Assembly (NCBI RefSeq): GCF_022808675.1
Contig: NZ_JAKZKV010000008.1
Coordinates: 66,711-130,710 of the forward strand
Reading direction: 5' to 3'
From: Parabacteroides sp. FAFU027
Lineage (GTDB): Bacteria; Bacteroidota; Bacteroidia; Bacteroidales; UBA7332
DNA length: 64,000 bases
Shown here: in pieces, positions 8,045 to 17,169 of the stretch
Numbering within the stretch: the first letter of the stretch is position 1
How the letters are laid out: each line of letters opens with the position of its first letter
Position numbers and translations under genes: made by a program
The notes under the pieces: generated by a model
Database searches by the model: none
Told to the model about the DNA's origin: nothing
The model's input: only the letters and a program-made list of their open reading frames with translations

Positions 8045-10867
8045 TCATAAGTTTACTTCAACTTTTGCCCCAGTATAATGTACCACTTGTATATTGGTAT
8101 TTGAAGCTCCGATAGGTACAATACGGAACGTACGGTTCAGCAACATGCCTGTGAATTGTCCCTGACGAGCGCCGATAACCAATTGATGTTTGGCTTCGTT
8201 GTATTCGAAACTGATGGTAGAGAAAGCACCTTTTTCGTAGTTGTAGTTGTCGCCTTCGTCTTCATACAAGCTGAATTTTCCATCTTTACCCTGATATACG
8301 CGAATCTCGATATCTTCACCTTTTTTCTCGGAAGCATATTGCATTACATCGCCGATGGGCAGAATCGTTCCGGCCGGAACAAACAATGGAATGCGTTCGA
8401 GTGGTGCGTCTGCTTTTATTTTCTGGCCTCCTGCAATTTGTTTATTGCTATAAAAATCGAACCATTGAGAACCTGCTGGCAGGTAAACCTCTTTCGTGCG
8501 GGCTTTGTAACTGTACACCGGACAAACCATGATTCCGGGGCCAAACATAAACTGATCGCTTACGCCAAAGGTCTGTTTGTCGGAAGTATAACTCATTGCC
8601 AACGAGCGCATAATGGTGTAATCTTTGTGATAAGCCATTCCTGCCAACGAATAGATATAAGGCATCAAGCGGTAGCGCAATTCATCGTAGTAAACCAGAC
8701 TTTTATACACAGGATGTCCTTCCGGAGCCAAATTATATATTTCGCGAAATGGGAATTGTCCGTGACTGCGAAACAGCGGGCAGAATGAGCCAAACTGAAA
8801 CCAGCGGAGATTCAATTCGCGCCATTCGTTGAGGTCGGCATTTTCTTGTCCTGTTTTATCGAACAGACGTTGAGCTTCATCGTATCTTTTCTCCACACAG
8901 AAACCGCCAATATCCATTGTCCAGAACGGAATACCCGACATGGCAAAGTTCAGTCCGGCAGAAATTTGCGCCTTCATATCTTCCCAACGGGTAGCAATAT
9001 CACCACTCCAGGTGGCAGTAGAATAGCGTTGCAAGCCTGCAAAACCCGAACGGGTTAGCAAGAATACGCGCTTGTTGTTATCGACTTCGCGTTGTCCGTT
9101 ATAGATAGCATCGGCATTCTCCAACGCATAAGCGTTAAAGTATTTCCACGAAGAACCTAAAGCAGTAGGACCGCATAACTCTTTACGATAAATCATATCG
9201 GTACAGTCCCTTACATTAGGTTCGGAAGCATCCATCCACCAGGCATCAAAGCCTTTGGTGTAAATATTTTCTTTCATTTGATTCCAGAACAATTTACGAG
9301 CACCGGCACTGTAAGCATCGTAGAACGAACCCACATAACCCGGACCGACCCAGTCGCGGATGCTGTCTTTCGCAGCCTGCATATACATCCAGCCTTTTTG
9401 CTCAAATTGCTTGAAATGATCGGTCGTAACATAGAATTTAGGCCATACCGAAATCATGATATGGGCATTCTCTTTGTGTAACGAGTCCACCATACCTTTT
9501 GCATCGGGGAAACGATCAAGATCAAATTTGTGACTTCCCCAAGCATTTTCGGGCCAATAGTTCCAGTCGAGCACGATATTGTCAATAGGAATGTTACGTT
9601 TGCGGTATTCAGACATAACCCCAAGCAATTCTGCTTGAGTTTTGTAACGCTCGCGACTCTGCCAGTAGCCCATCGCCCATTTAGGCATAATGCTGGCTTT
9701 GCCGGTAAGGGTACGGTAACCGCCAATCACATCGTCCATGTTTTTGCCAGAAACGAAGTAGTAATCAATTTTATCGCCCATTTCGGACCAGAAAGAGATA
9801 TTTCCGTTTTTCTCAATCGGGCTTGACGACAAGGCTTTCAGTCCAATGTACGAAACGCCGCCATCTGGTTTCCATTCCAGTTTAATTTTATTGCGTTTGC
9901 CTTTTTCCAAATGGCAGGTAAAACGGAAAGTATTCGGATTCCATGAAGTTCTCCAACGCTCAGGTACTACCAACGAGTCGTTAACCCAAACTTTGGTATA
10001 ACCTGCGTAGTAAAGACTGAATTTGTAAGTATCGGTAATCGGCGACACGATAGAACCTTCCCAAACAATTGATCCATCGTTGAAATCAAAATTCGCGGGG
10101 AATTTCTTCACGGTCTTCAGGTTTTCGTAGTCGATTGCATTCTCTTTGCGAACAATAGACGGTTTACTTTTTTGAATATAAGTAGCCGTTAGGTTGCCTT
10201 CGTTGCCATCCTTATCGAAAAGTGTAAACTGATTCATGTCCTTGTAATCGCGTGAATCGCCGTATTTACTTTGCGAGTAGTTGTCCCACAGAATTCCATA
10301 GTTAGCCGTTGACACAATAAATGGCACAGAAACCTTGGTATTGTACTGGAAAAGGTCTTCGCTTTTGTTTTTATAGTTGAAATCGTCCGACTGATGCTGT
10401 CCTAATCCGTAAATAGCTTCGCCCTGCGTACCTTTAAAAACCTGCTGCATGGTATAGCCGTGGTCGTTTTGAGCCGTAAAAGGTTTGAAGCTCTTACTGT
10501 TGGGCATTTCTTCTAATATTGCTTTGCCCGCTTTGTCGAAAAACGACACTTCACCGGTGGACAATGCCACTTTCACGGTAAGTTCATCGGTGGTTATCGA
10601 CGCGAATTTACTGTTGGTTGCTACCTGAAAATTAGTTTTGGTAGCCGCATTGGGCACCACACAAAGGCTCGCCGCTGAAGGCGCCTCAACTGAAGGAAGT
10701 GCTTGCACACGGATAATCCTGCTATTAATAACTGAAATCTCGATTGTTTTTGCAGCCCCCTTTTTAGGCGACACGCGCATGCCGTTCGATAGTTTTTGTA
10801 CAGGACTTGCTGCACACAAGCTTCCAGCAAACCAAAGAAGCATTAAGAGAAAAGGAATTCGTTTCAT
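8045..10867 (-). CDS. GH31 alpha-xylosidase with PA14 insertion
   Basis: About 940 residues from the ATG at 10867 (MKRIPFLLMLLWFAGSLCAAS, Sec signal); an ATG at 10885 is an alternative start. An N-terminal beta-sandwich is interrupted by a PA14-like module (about 225-350, including VWEGSIVSPITDTYKFSLYY and KVWVNDSLVV). Then comes the (beta/alpha)8 barrel with nucleophile Asp546 in WWMDASEP and acid/base Asp623 in WSGDIATRW. Two C-terminal beta-domains follow. GH31 enzymes with this PA14 insertion include characterised alpha-xylosidases that remove the non-reducing-end xylose from xyloglucan oligosaccharides; the substrate is assigned on that basis. No T9SS tail, so periplasmic. It starts a few bases after the GH42 stop codon, indicating tight co-transcription. 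A second GH31 without PA14 is at 49416-51842. Confidence 0.9.
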   Translation of the reverse strand: MKRIPFLLMLLWFAGSLCAASPVQKLSNGMRVSPKKGAAKTIEISVINSRIIRVQALPSVEAPSAASLCVVPNAATKTNFQVATNSKFASITTDELTVKVALSTGEVSFFDKAGKAILEEMPNSKSFKPFTAQNDHGYTMQQVFKGTQGEAIYGLGQHQSDDFNYKNKSEDLFQYNTKVSVPFIVSTANYGILWDNYSQSKYGDSRDYKDMNQFTLFDKDGNEGNLTATYIQKSKPSIVRKENAIDYENLKTVKKFPANFDFNDGSIVWEGSIVSPITDTYKFSLYYAGYTKVWVNDSLVVPERWRTSWNPNTFRFTCHLEKGKRNKIKLEWKPDGGVSYIGLKALSSSPIEKNGNISFWSEMGDKIDYYFVSGKNMDDVIGGYRTLTGKASIMPKWAMGYWQSRERYKTQAELLGVMSEYRKRNIPIDNIVLDWNYWPENAWGSHKFDLDRFPDAKGMVDSLHKENAHIMISVWPKFYVTTDHFKQFEQKGWMYMQAAKDSIRDWVGPGYVGSFYDAYSAGARKLFWNQMKENIYTKGFDAWWMDASEPNVRDCTDMIYRKELCGPTALGSSWKYFNAYALENADAIYNGQREVDNNKRVFLLTRSGFAGLQRYSTATWSGDIATRWEDMKAQISAGLNFAMSGIPFWTMDIGGFCVEKRYDEAQRLFDKTGQENADLNEWRELNLRWFQFGSFCPLFRSHGQFPFREIYNLAPEGHPVYKSLVYYDELRYRLMPYIYSLAGMAYHKDYTIMRSLAMSYTSDKQTFGVSDQFMFGPGIMVCPVYSYKARTKEVYLPAGSQWFDFYSNKQIAGGQKIKADAPLERIPLFVPAGTILPIGDVMQYASEKKGEDIEIRVYQGKDGKFSLYEDEGDNYNYEKGAFSTISFEYNEAKHQLVIGARQGQFTGMLLNRTFRIVPIGASNTNIQVVHYTGAKVEVNL

Positions 10868-10890
10868 GTATATATTATTGTTCATTTAAA

Positions 10891-12972
10891 TTATTCGCTC
10901 CATACCAGAACACCGGCAGGCTTCAAGGTTTTATCGCCAACAAGAACTTTTGCAGAAGCAGGGATATTCATCGTATAGTCGGTCGATGAATAGTTCACGG
11001 CCACATAAAATCCATCACGCCAGTACACATACACACCTTCGGGATAATTTTCGGTGGTAGCACCCACACTTTGGTAAGCATTCCGCAAAATATCTTTTTC
11101 CAGCATCGAATCGTCGGTATCAACACCGATATAGGTTACCGAACCTTTTCCGAGTTTATGACGCACAACAGCCGCTTTGCCTTTGTAGAACTGGTTGTCA
11201 TAAGTAGCCACCACTTCCGTTCCCTTATCAGCATCGAGCAAGTCGGCCCAATTGTTCCAGTTGTATGAATTGCCTTGCATGGCAATGGAGCCTTTAGCAT
11301 AGCCTGAAAGCATATCGGTCGCTTGAACATGCGCCCCGATTAACCCCAAAATTGGCGCGGCACATTCACCTTCCCAGAAATGACCGGCGCGGTCTTTAGT
11401 GGCAGTGCGACAGGTTAAAATCAGATTTCCGCCATTGCGTACATATTCTGTCCAACGTTTTACCAATGCCGAATCGGCCAGTTCGTATGCCGGCACGATA
11501 AGCACTTTGTATTTCGAAAAGTCAGCTGTTTCGGGAATCACATCAGTTGGTGCACCCAGTGATTTTGCCATTTCAAGGAATTTGACGGGATAATTCCAGG
11601 TATCCCATTGCCATGTTTGCTTTTGTCTGTCGATTGTCCAGTAGTTTTCCAGATTCCAAAGTATAGCGGTAGAGCGGGCAGCCAGTTTTTCGGGCATTTT
11701 TGCATCCGGTTTGCAAACTTTGCGCAGCTCCTTGATTTCTTTCATAAACTGCATGTATTCCTCGCCTCCGGGCGATGGCGTTACGCCGTCGGTTTTGATA
11801 ACGCCGGAATGATATTGCTCTGAACTATACAAAATCTGTCTGAAACGGTAAGAACAAGCCAGTTTTCCACCGGCAGCAAAAGAGTGGTATAACCACATGC
11901 GCACGGTACCTGGCAAAAGCAATGGATTGTAACCTCCCCAGTTTACGGGTCCTGGCTGGATTTCCATCACACCACTTACACCGCCCACAGCTTTGTATAA
12001 TTCTGAAGCAAAAAGAATTACCTTACTGTTTCCCAACCGAAATCCGGTTTCGCCAATATTGTCGTTACCACCGTTGGGGTAAGCTGTATAGGCCGCAAAA
12101 TCGAGCTTTTTTGTTCTTGATGCATCAGCGCCGGTACAAACTGCGGTATAATTGGTTGTGATATATTGCTGAGCCGAAATGTATTTGCGAAGCGTGCCGG
12201 CTTGCAAATCGAGAAAATCGGCCTGTGCATCGGCTTCGTAACGTTTGAAGTCAAGTAGCGCATGAGGATTGTTGCCCCACCAGCCTACCAGGTTGGTATT
12301 GGGAATAATAACCTGACTGAAGTCACTAAACCACTGACTCCAGAATGCAGCTCCCCATACTTTGTTTAGCTCATCAATAGTTTTGTATTTGTTTTTCAGC
12401 CAAAGACGGAATGCTTCCTGCGATGCTGGGCTGAAGTCGGAAATTGCAGGTGGTTCGTTATCAACCTGCCAACCGATCACCGATTTATTTTGGCCGTAAC
12501 GTTTGGCCATTTCGGCAACGATTTGGGTGGTAAATGTGCGATATTTTTCGTTCACCACCGAACCTAACCCACGCGTACCGTTTTCGGCACGGATATAGTG
12601 GCTGTCCATAATGAACGTTTCGGGATAATTCAGCCTCATCCATGTAGGAGTTGTGGCCGATGGGGTACACATCACAATTTTCAGATGATACTTTTCGCAA
12701 AGTTTTACTACTCTATCCAACCATTCAAAATCATATTTTCCTTCTACAGGCTCCATTTTGTACCAGGCAAATTCTGCCAGATGCACGAATTCGTAACCCA
12801 TATTGGCAATTTTCTTTATATCGCGTTCCCATTGACTTTCGGGCCAATGCTCAGGGTAATAATAGATACCGGTAGAGATTAAATCTTTCTTTGGGAAAAA
12901 CCGGTCTGCATTCTGCGATTTAGCGGCCAATCCCGAAACTATAAATAGCAATAACAACAAGTACTGTTTCAT
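10891..12972 (-). CDS. GH42 beta-galactosidase
   Basis: 693 residues with a Sec signal peptide (MKQYLLLLLFIVSGLAAKSQ). The N-terminal TIM barrel starts at TGIYYYPEHWPESQWERD, a GH42 hallmark. Acid/base Glu173 lies in VDNEPP and nucleophile Glu337 in VMEIQPGP. After the barrel come the trimerisation domain of GH42 (about 455-630, with KVLIVPAYELAD and GGNLILTCRT) and a small C-terminal beta domain. Family role: removal of terminal beta-D-galactose; in this context from xyloglucan side chains after defucosylation (inference). Secretion by Sec is unusual for GH42, which is mostly cytoplasmic in other bacteria. It is the first gene after a 360-bp gap with an upstream terminator, so probably the promoter-proximal gene of the four-gene block down to 4643. 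Confidence 0.88.
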   Translation of the reverse strand: MKQYLLLLLFIVSGLAAKSQNADRFFPKKDLISTGIYYYPEHWPESQWERDIKKIANMGYEFVHLAEFAWYKMEPVEGKYDFEWLDRVVKLCEKYHLKIVMCTPSATTPTWMRLNYPETFIMDSHYIRAENGTRGLGSVVNEKYRTFTTQIVAEMAKRYGQNKSVIGWQVDNEPPAISDFSPASQEAFRLWLKNKYKTIDELNKVWGAAFWSQWFSDFSQVIIPNTNLVGWWGNNPHALLDFKRYEADAQADFLDLQAGTLRKYISAQQYITTNYTAVCTGADASRTKKLDFAAYTAYPNGGNDNIGETGFRLGNSKVILFASELYKAVGGVSGVMEIQPGPVNWGGYNPLLLPGTVRMWLYHSFAAGGKLACSYRFRQILYSSEQYHSGVIKTDGVTPSPGGEEYMQFMKEIKELRKVCKPDAKMPEKLAARSTAILWNLENYWTIDRQKQTWQWDTWNYPVKFLEMAKSLGAPTDVIPETADFSKYKVLIVPAYELADSALVKRWTEYVRNGGNLILTCRTATKDRAGHFWEGECAAPILGLIGAHVQATDMLSGYAKGSIAMQGNSYNWNNWADLLDADKGTEVVATYDNQFYKGKAAVVRHKLGKGSVTYIGVDTDDSMLEKDILRNAYQSVGATTENYPEGVYVYWRDGFYVAVNYSSTDYTMNIPASAKVLVGDKTLKPAGVLVWSE

Positions 12973-13334
12973 ATTCTAGTATTAAATTTTTTGTTGGATA
13001 AAAAGAGACCCTCAGCTAATGAGTTCGACTTGTCGTTTTTTCTTTATCAATTTTACCCCGGTATATATCCAATCGGATGTAGCGGACTAACGAACAAAGT
13101 CACTGTATAAATAATTAAGACAAGAGTTGGGCAAAAGTATTTTATTTTGTCATTGATCATATTATCCAAATGTTTCCTATAAGGTATCATTTTCGCTCTT
13201 TACGCGGTTTATCCAAATAAAGAAGCCTATCCTGAAGCATAAACTTCGGAATAGGCTTTGCTTTACATGAAAAACGGTTGGAGCATGTTATCGGATAATG
13301 ATTACCCTTTATTAACCCTGAGAAAAGTATCAAT
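12973..13334. other. Intergenic region: terminator of the esterase block and probable promoter of the GH42 block
   Basis: No gene is seen in this 362-bp stretch. It contains the hairpin at 13223-13258. A minus-strand TACTTTTG at 13139-13132 matches the Bacteroidota -7 pattern TAnnTTTG, but the nearest upstream TTTG (13170-13167) is 27 bp away instead of about 19-21. Promoter assignment is weak. Confidence 0.4.
13223..13258 (-). terminator. Hairpin terminator after tandem esterases
   Basis: Arms 13223-13237 (AAGCCTATCCTGAAG) and 13244-13258 pair with only two G-U-type differences around a 6-nt loop. The minus strand continues with CTTTATTT. It lies about 75 bp past the stop of the esterase gene at 13335. 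Confidence 0.8.
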
Positions 13335-14270
13335 TTATTTTCCGGATAACAAACCTTTTACCTCCAACCATTTCTCACAAGCTTTAGTCCAGGTGGATTC
13401 AGTACCTTTACTCCACATTCCCAAACCGTATCCGTGTCCTCCGTGTTCGTAAATATGAAGTTCGCAGGGAATGTTATATTTTTTCATTGCCAATGCATAT
13501 TCGATACTATTTTGCACCGGCACCACACCATCGTCCATAGAATGCATCATAAATGCCGGAGGAGTCTTAGCTGTAACCTGCAAAGCGTTAGAGAAATGTT
13601 TTATCATTTCCGGAGTCGGATTTTTACCCAACAAACTTTCTCTTGAGCCCCAATGAGTTATAGCAGAGTCCATGGAAACTACCGGATAAATCAGTAACGA
13701 AAAATCGGGACGCGCACTTGTCGTATCTTTTGGTTCATACACCTTTTCGTCGAAATGAGTGGAAACCGTAGAGGCAAGGTGTCCTCCGGCCGAGAAGCCC
13801 ATTATACCGATTTTATGTGGGTTGATGCCCCATTTCTTTGCATTGCGGCGTACAATGCGCATAGCCTCTTGACCATCTTGCAACGGAGCAATGGATTTGT
13901 TTTTCATAATAGCATCGTCGGGTAAGCGATAGTGTAAAACAACAGCTGTTACCCCCAACTGATTGAGCCATTTAGCCACTTCAATACCCTCGTTGATAAA
14001 AGAAATACCATAATAGCCTCCTCCCGGGCATACCACAACTGCCGTTCCGGTATTTTTGTCGGCAGGTGCCGGGTAAACCTGAATGGTGGGATTTGTAACA
14101 AACCTGATTTTTATCCAGTAAGCCGAATCAACTTTTTGCTTGTAGGTAGAATTAGGAATTGCTCCGGGAACTTTGCCGTTCCAAATATCAATTACTTTGC
14201 TCTGACTAAAAACACAGGCTGCTATTAGCATAATGCCAGCAACCAATAATAGGTTCTTTTTGAAACTCAT
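13335..14270 (-). CDS. Alpha/beta-hydrolase acetylesterase (BD-FAE/axe-like), copy 1
   Basis: 311 residues. The core is a single alpha/beta-hydrolase domain with oxyanion motif CPGGGY, nucleophile elbow GFSAGGH (Ser160), an Asp candidate in HSMDDGVVP and His in EHGGHGYG. The family contains bacterial xylan and other hemicellulose acetylesterases; the precise substrate is not known. The N-terminus is a signal peptide; IAAC (Cys19) matches a lipobox, yet VFSQ after it could be a signal peptidase I site, so lipidation is undecided. It is the paralogue of the adjacent gene at 14321-15271 (shared DIWNGK/DLWNGK start, LPDD, QDGQ and GFSAGGHLA motifs, same length), so the pair arose by tandem duplication. 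Expected role: removal of acetyl groups that block hydrolases. It is the last gene before a terminator. Confidence 0.83.
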   Translation of the reverse strand: MSFKKNLLLVAGIMLIAACVFSQSKVIDIWNGKVPGAIPNSTYKQKVDSAYWIKIRFVTNPTIQVYPAPADKNTGTAVVVCPGGGYYGISFINEGIEVAKWLNQLGVTAVVLHYRLPDDAIMKNKSIAPLQDGQEAMRIVRRNAKKWGINPHKIGIMGFSAGGHLASTVSTHFDEKVYEPKDTTSARPDFSLLIYPVVSMDSAITHWGSRESLLGKNPTPEMIKHFSNALQVTAKTPPAFMMHSMDDGVVPVQNSIEYALAMKKYNIPCELHIYEHGGHGYGLGMWSKGTESTWTKACEKWLEVKGLLSGK

Positions 14271-14320
14271 AACATTAAATTATTACTTATCAATTCACTA
14301 TTTTCACTGTTAAAATTTTC

Positions 14321-15271
14321 TCATTTATAAATTCCTGCCATCAAACCACTCACTTCCATCCATTTACGGCAGGCTTCAGGCCAGGAGGATTTCGTATCTG
14401 CCGATTTACCCATACCGTAACCATGCTTGCCGGTTGGATAGAGATGAAGTTCGCAGGAGATATTGGCTTTGTGCAATGCCAAGGCATAGTTGATGCTGTT
14501 TTGTACCGGTACGGCATCATCATCGAGCGAATGTACCATAAAAGCCGGCGGTGTTTTGTCGTTCACTTGCAACTCATTCGAATAGTGTTTCACCATCTCC
14601 GGTGTTGGTGAATTGCCAAGCAGATTTATCCGTGACCCCCAATGGGTAATATCCCCATTCATAGAAATAACAGGATAAATAAGGATTGAGAAATTGGGTT
14701 TGGCGCTGGTCAAATCGTCCGATTCATATACTATGTCATTGAAATGGGTAGAAAGCGTGGCTGCTAAATGTCCGCCGGCTGAGAATCCCATTATCCCGAT
14801 TTTTGAAGGATTTATACCCCACTCTTTTGCACGACTGCGCACCATGCGAATGGCTCGTTGCCCATCCTGCATAGGACCGATGGTTTTGTTTTCCATAATG
14901 CTATCGTCGGGCAAACGGTATTTCAGCACAAAAGCGGATACACCCAAACTATTCAACCATTTTGCTACCTGATCGCCTTCGTGTTTGATAGCAAGTCCGC
15001 CATAGGCTCCCCCGGGACAAATAATGACAGCAGTACCCGTTGCCTTTGCCTTGGGAGCAGGATAAAAATAGAGGCAGGGGGTGACGATGGAATGCTTATC
15101 CACCCAGCCGGCGGCCGTATCGACCATCTGTTTGAATTGATTGCTGTGTTTCGCTCCGGGAATTTTCCCGTTCCATAAATCAATCACTCTGGATTGCGCA
15201 GATAAACTTCCGCCAATTGTAATCAGGCATATAAATGCCAACATTGTTTGTTTTAGTTTCGATACCATCAT
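14321..15271 (-). CDS. Alpha/beta-hydrolase acetylesterase, copy 2
   Basis: 316 residues with a Sec signal ending GGSLSAQS and no lipobox. Motifs: CPGGAYGG (oxyanion hole), GFSAGGH with Ser164, HSLDDDAVP (probable Asp), GKHGYGMG (His). Same fold and length as its neighbour at 13335, differing mainly in the segment near residues 45-70 (KHSNQFKQMVDTAAG versus STYKQKVDSAYW). Its ATGATG start overlaps the TGA stop of the upstream GH2 gene, so translation is probably coupled. Family role: deacetylation of hemicellulose or its oligosaccharides. Divergence between the two copies suggests different acetyl positions or substrates (inference). Confidence 0.83.
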   Translation of the reverse strand: MMVSKLKQTMLAFICLITIGGSLSAQSRVIDLWNGKIPGAKHSNQFKQMVDTAAGWVDKHSIVTPCLYFYPAPKAKATGTAVIICPGGAYGGLAIKHEGDQVAKWLNSLGVSAFVLKYRLPDDSIMENKTIGPMQDGQRAIRMVRSRAKEWGINPSKIGIMGFSAGGHLAATLSTHFNDIVYESDDLTSAKPNFSILIYPVISMNGDITHWGSRINLLGNSPTPEMVKHYSNELQVNDKTPPAFMVHSLDDDAVPVQNSINYALALHKANISCELHLYPTGKHGYGMGKSADTKSSWPEACRKWMEVSGLMAGIYK

Positions 15272-17079
15272 TTTCTCTTATAAAATTCATTCATAATATA
15301 CCATGCTTTTTTCTTTTCTCCTTTTTCGGACAACAACCCTTTGCGGTTGTAACCGTTTTGATAAACCTGGTTCATGCGACCCAGCGATCTGTAATCAAAC
15401 AATATCCACGGGCATACCCCGCACAGGTTTGGAATGGTGCTGAACAGTTCGATTTGGTTAGCATAAATCTTTTCCTGATAGGCTTCTGTCCAATATGCCG
15501 CCTCATCGGTAGGGCCGCTATTGCTACCATACAAGGCCTCACCGCCGAATTCGGAGATAAACACCGGCTTGTCAGGAAAGGCGAATTGCCATTTGGTTTC
15601 CGACGGTTTTCCCTGCCAGGGATCGTACCACCCGATATACTCGTTAATCGAAATCAGGTCAGAATACTTATAAAGCGGATCCCAGACGTTGAATGCATTG
15701 TTTTTATAAACCTGAGTATTCATCACGTGTGTAATCAGGCGGGTTGAGTCTAACGCCCGGCATTTACCGGTTAGGCTGATAAGCGCCTCGTTGCGGTTAG
15801 GCCTTCCGGGATAGGTTTCGTTGGAAAGACTCCACACAACGACTCCACAGCGGTTTTTGTCGCGACGAACCATTTCGTTGAGCATAAGTTCCAACTTCTT
15901 AGAGACAAGACTGTCCGAAAACTGGATATGCTGATAAACCGGAAGTTCACTCCACACCATCAGCCCCATCTTTTCGGCTTCGCGTATCATGTTTTCGCTG
16001 TGCGGATAATGCGCCAGACGAACCATGTTGCAACCCAATTCTTTGGCTGCATTCAACAGGATGCGGGCATCGTCAATCGAATAGGCACGCGCTTTTTTAT
16101 ACGGATTCTCTTCGTGAATATTAACCGATTTCAGGAAAACAGGGTTACCGTTAAGCAGCACTTTTTTTCCTCTCACTTCAATACTTCTGAACCCAATACT
16201 GTCGGTCACCATATCGTTATCGCTTTCAACGATAACCTTGTAAAGTTTTGGGCTTTCGGGCGACCAGAGCTTGAAGCGGGAAGAAAACTCTATTTTTGCC
16301 CGTCCATTTTCGTCCGATTTTGTATTGTACACTAAGTTGAGTTCCGGTATTTTCACCTTGATGTTTTGACCATGCTGCGAGCCGTTTAATTGTACCCAGC
16401 CCAACACCTTATTCAGGCTGCCTTTTGTCAACTGAATTAAATAATCCTCAATATACGAATTGTTGGTTTCAATCAGGTCAACATCGCGGGTGATGCCGCC
16501 GTAGTTAAACCAATCGTAGCCCGTACCCGGCAATCCATTTCCCTGTCGGTTGTTGTTGACCTTCACTACAACGGTATTGCTTCCGGATTTCACCTTACCG
16601 GTAATCTCAAACTGAAAAGGAGTAAAGCCCCCTTCGTGACTACCTATTTTCTCGCCATTCAGATAGACATCGGCCATATAATTCACCGCTCCGAAATGGA
16701 GAAAAAGCCTTTTACCAGGCTGAAGGTCATTATAAAACTGTTTTTTATACCAGACAGTTCCCTCAAACCAAGTGAGTTCGCACAATTGCGAATTGAAATC
16801 GCCCGGCACTTTCAAATTTGGCCCACCATCAAACGAATATTCTATAAAGTCGGTCTTCTTTTGCGGCTTTTTTTCTTGCCAAACCTGCTTCCATTCGCCA
16901 ATCCCGGTAGGGTCAAGAATCACTTGCCATTCGCCGTTCAGGCTTGTTTTGTTTCTGTTTTGAACATTTATCATGGCGGTTTGAGCAAACAAACTACCAG
17001 TCAGTTGTAACAGGCAAAGCAGAAGAACAGCCTGAATTTTGAATAGATTCTTTTTAGTAACAGTCATTTTATATCGCAT
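15268..17079 (-). CDS. Compact GH2 hydrolase, beta-glucuronidase-like
   Basis: About 603 residues from the ATG at 17079 (MRYKMTVTKKN); ATGs at 17112 and 17067 are alternatives. The signal peptide ends TGSLFAQT. Architecture: GH2 sugar-binding jelly roll (about 35-200), Ig-like domain (about 210-300), TIM barrel to the end, without the DUF4982 or small-chain domains of the other two GH2 genes. Acid/base is Glu421 in LSNETY and nucleophile Glu510 in ISEFGGEA. The compact size and SEFGGE pattern resemble beta-glucuronidases more than LacZ. Uronic acid activity would fit acidic (GalA-containing) xyloglucan, but this is speculative; beta-galactosidase is the alternative. Stop overlaps the next esterase start. 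No T9SS tail. Confidence 0.82.
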   Translation of the reverse strand: MRYKMTVTKKNLFKIQAVLLLCLLQLTGSLFAQTAMINVQNRNKTSLNGEWQVILDPTGIGEWKQVWQEKKPQKKTDFIEYSFDGGPNLKVPGDFNSQLCELTWFEGTVWYKKQFYNDLQPGKRLFLHFGAVNYMADVYLNGEKIGSHEGGFTPFQFEITGKVKSGSNTVVVKVNNNRQGNGLPGTGYDWFNYGGITRDVDLIETNNSYIEDYLIQLTKGSLNKVLGWVQLNGSQHGQNIKVKIPELNLVYNTKSDENGRAKIEFSSRFKLWSPESPKLYKVIVESDNDMVTDSIGFRSIEVRGKKVLLNGNPVFLKSVNIHEENPYKKARAYSIDDARILLNAAKELGCNMVRLAHYPHSENMIREAEKMGLMVWSELPVYQHIQFSDSLVSKKLELMLNEMVRRDKNRCGVVVWSLSNETYPGRPNRNEALISLTGKCRALDSTRLITHVMNTQVYKNNAFNVWDPLYKYSDLISINEYIGWYDPWQGKPSETKWQFAFPDKPVFISEFGGEALYGSNSGPTDEAAYWTEAYQEKIYANQIELFSTIPNLCGVCPWILFDYRSLGRMNQVYQNGYNRKGLLSEKGEKKKAWYIMNEFYKRK

Positions 17080-17169
17080 TGATTTGATTGAGATTAGTTT
17101 AACAGCAACCAAAAAATATTTGGTTATTGTTAAACAGTTGAATATACAAAACCTGGATATTCAAATCCA

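Noticed and set aside
8156-8788. 210-residue plus-strand frame inside GH31
   Set aside because: Shadow of a well-supported GH31 gene with intact catalytic motifs.
13132-13170. TAnnTTTG with TTTG upstream as promoter of the GH42 block
   Set aside because: The spacing is 27 bp instead of about 19-21, so it is only mentioned in the intergenic entry.
14215-14270. Lipobox IAAC in the esterase at 13335
   Set aside because: An equally good signal peptidase I site (VFSQ) follows and no acidic residues come after the Cys, so lipidation is not claimed.
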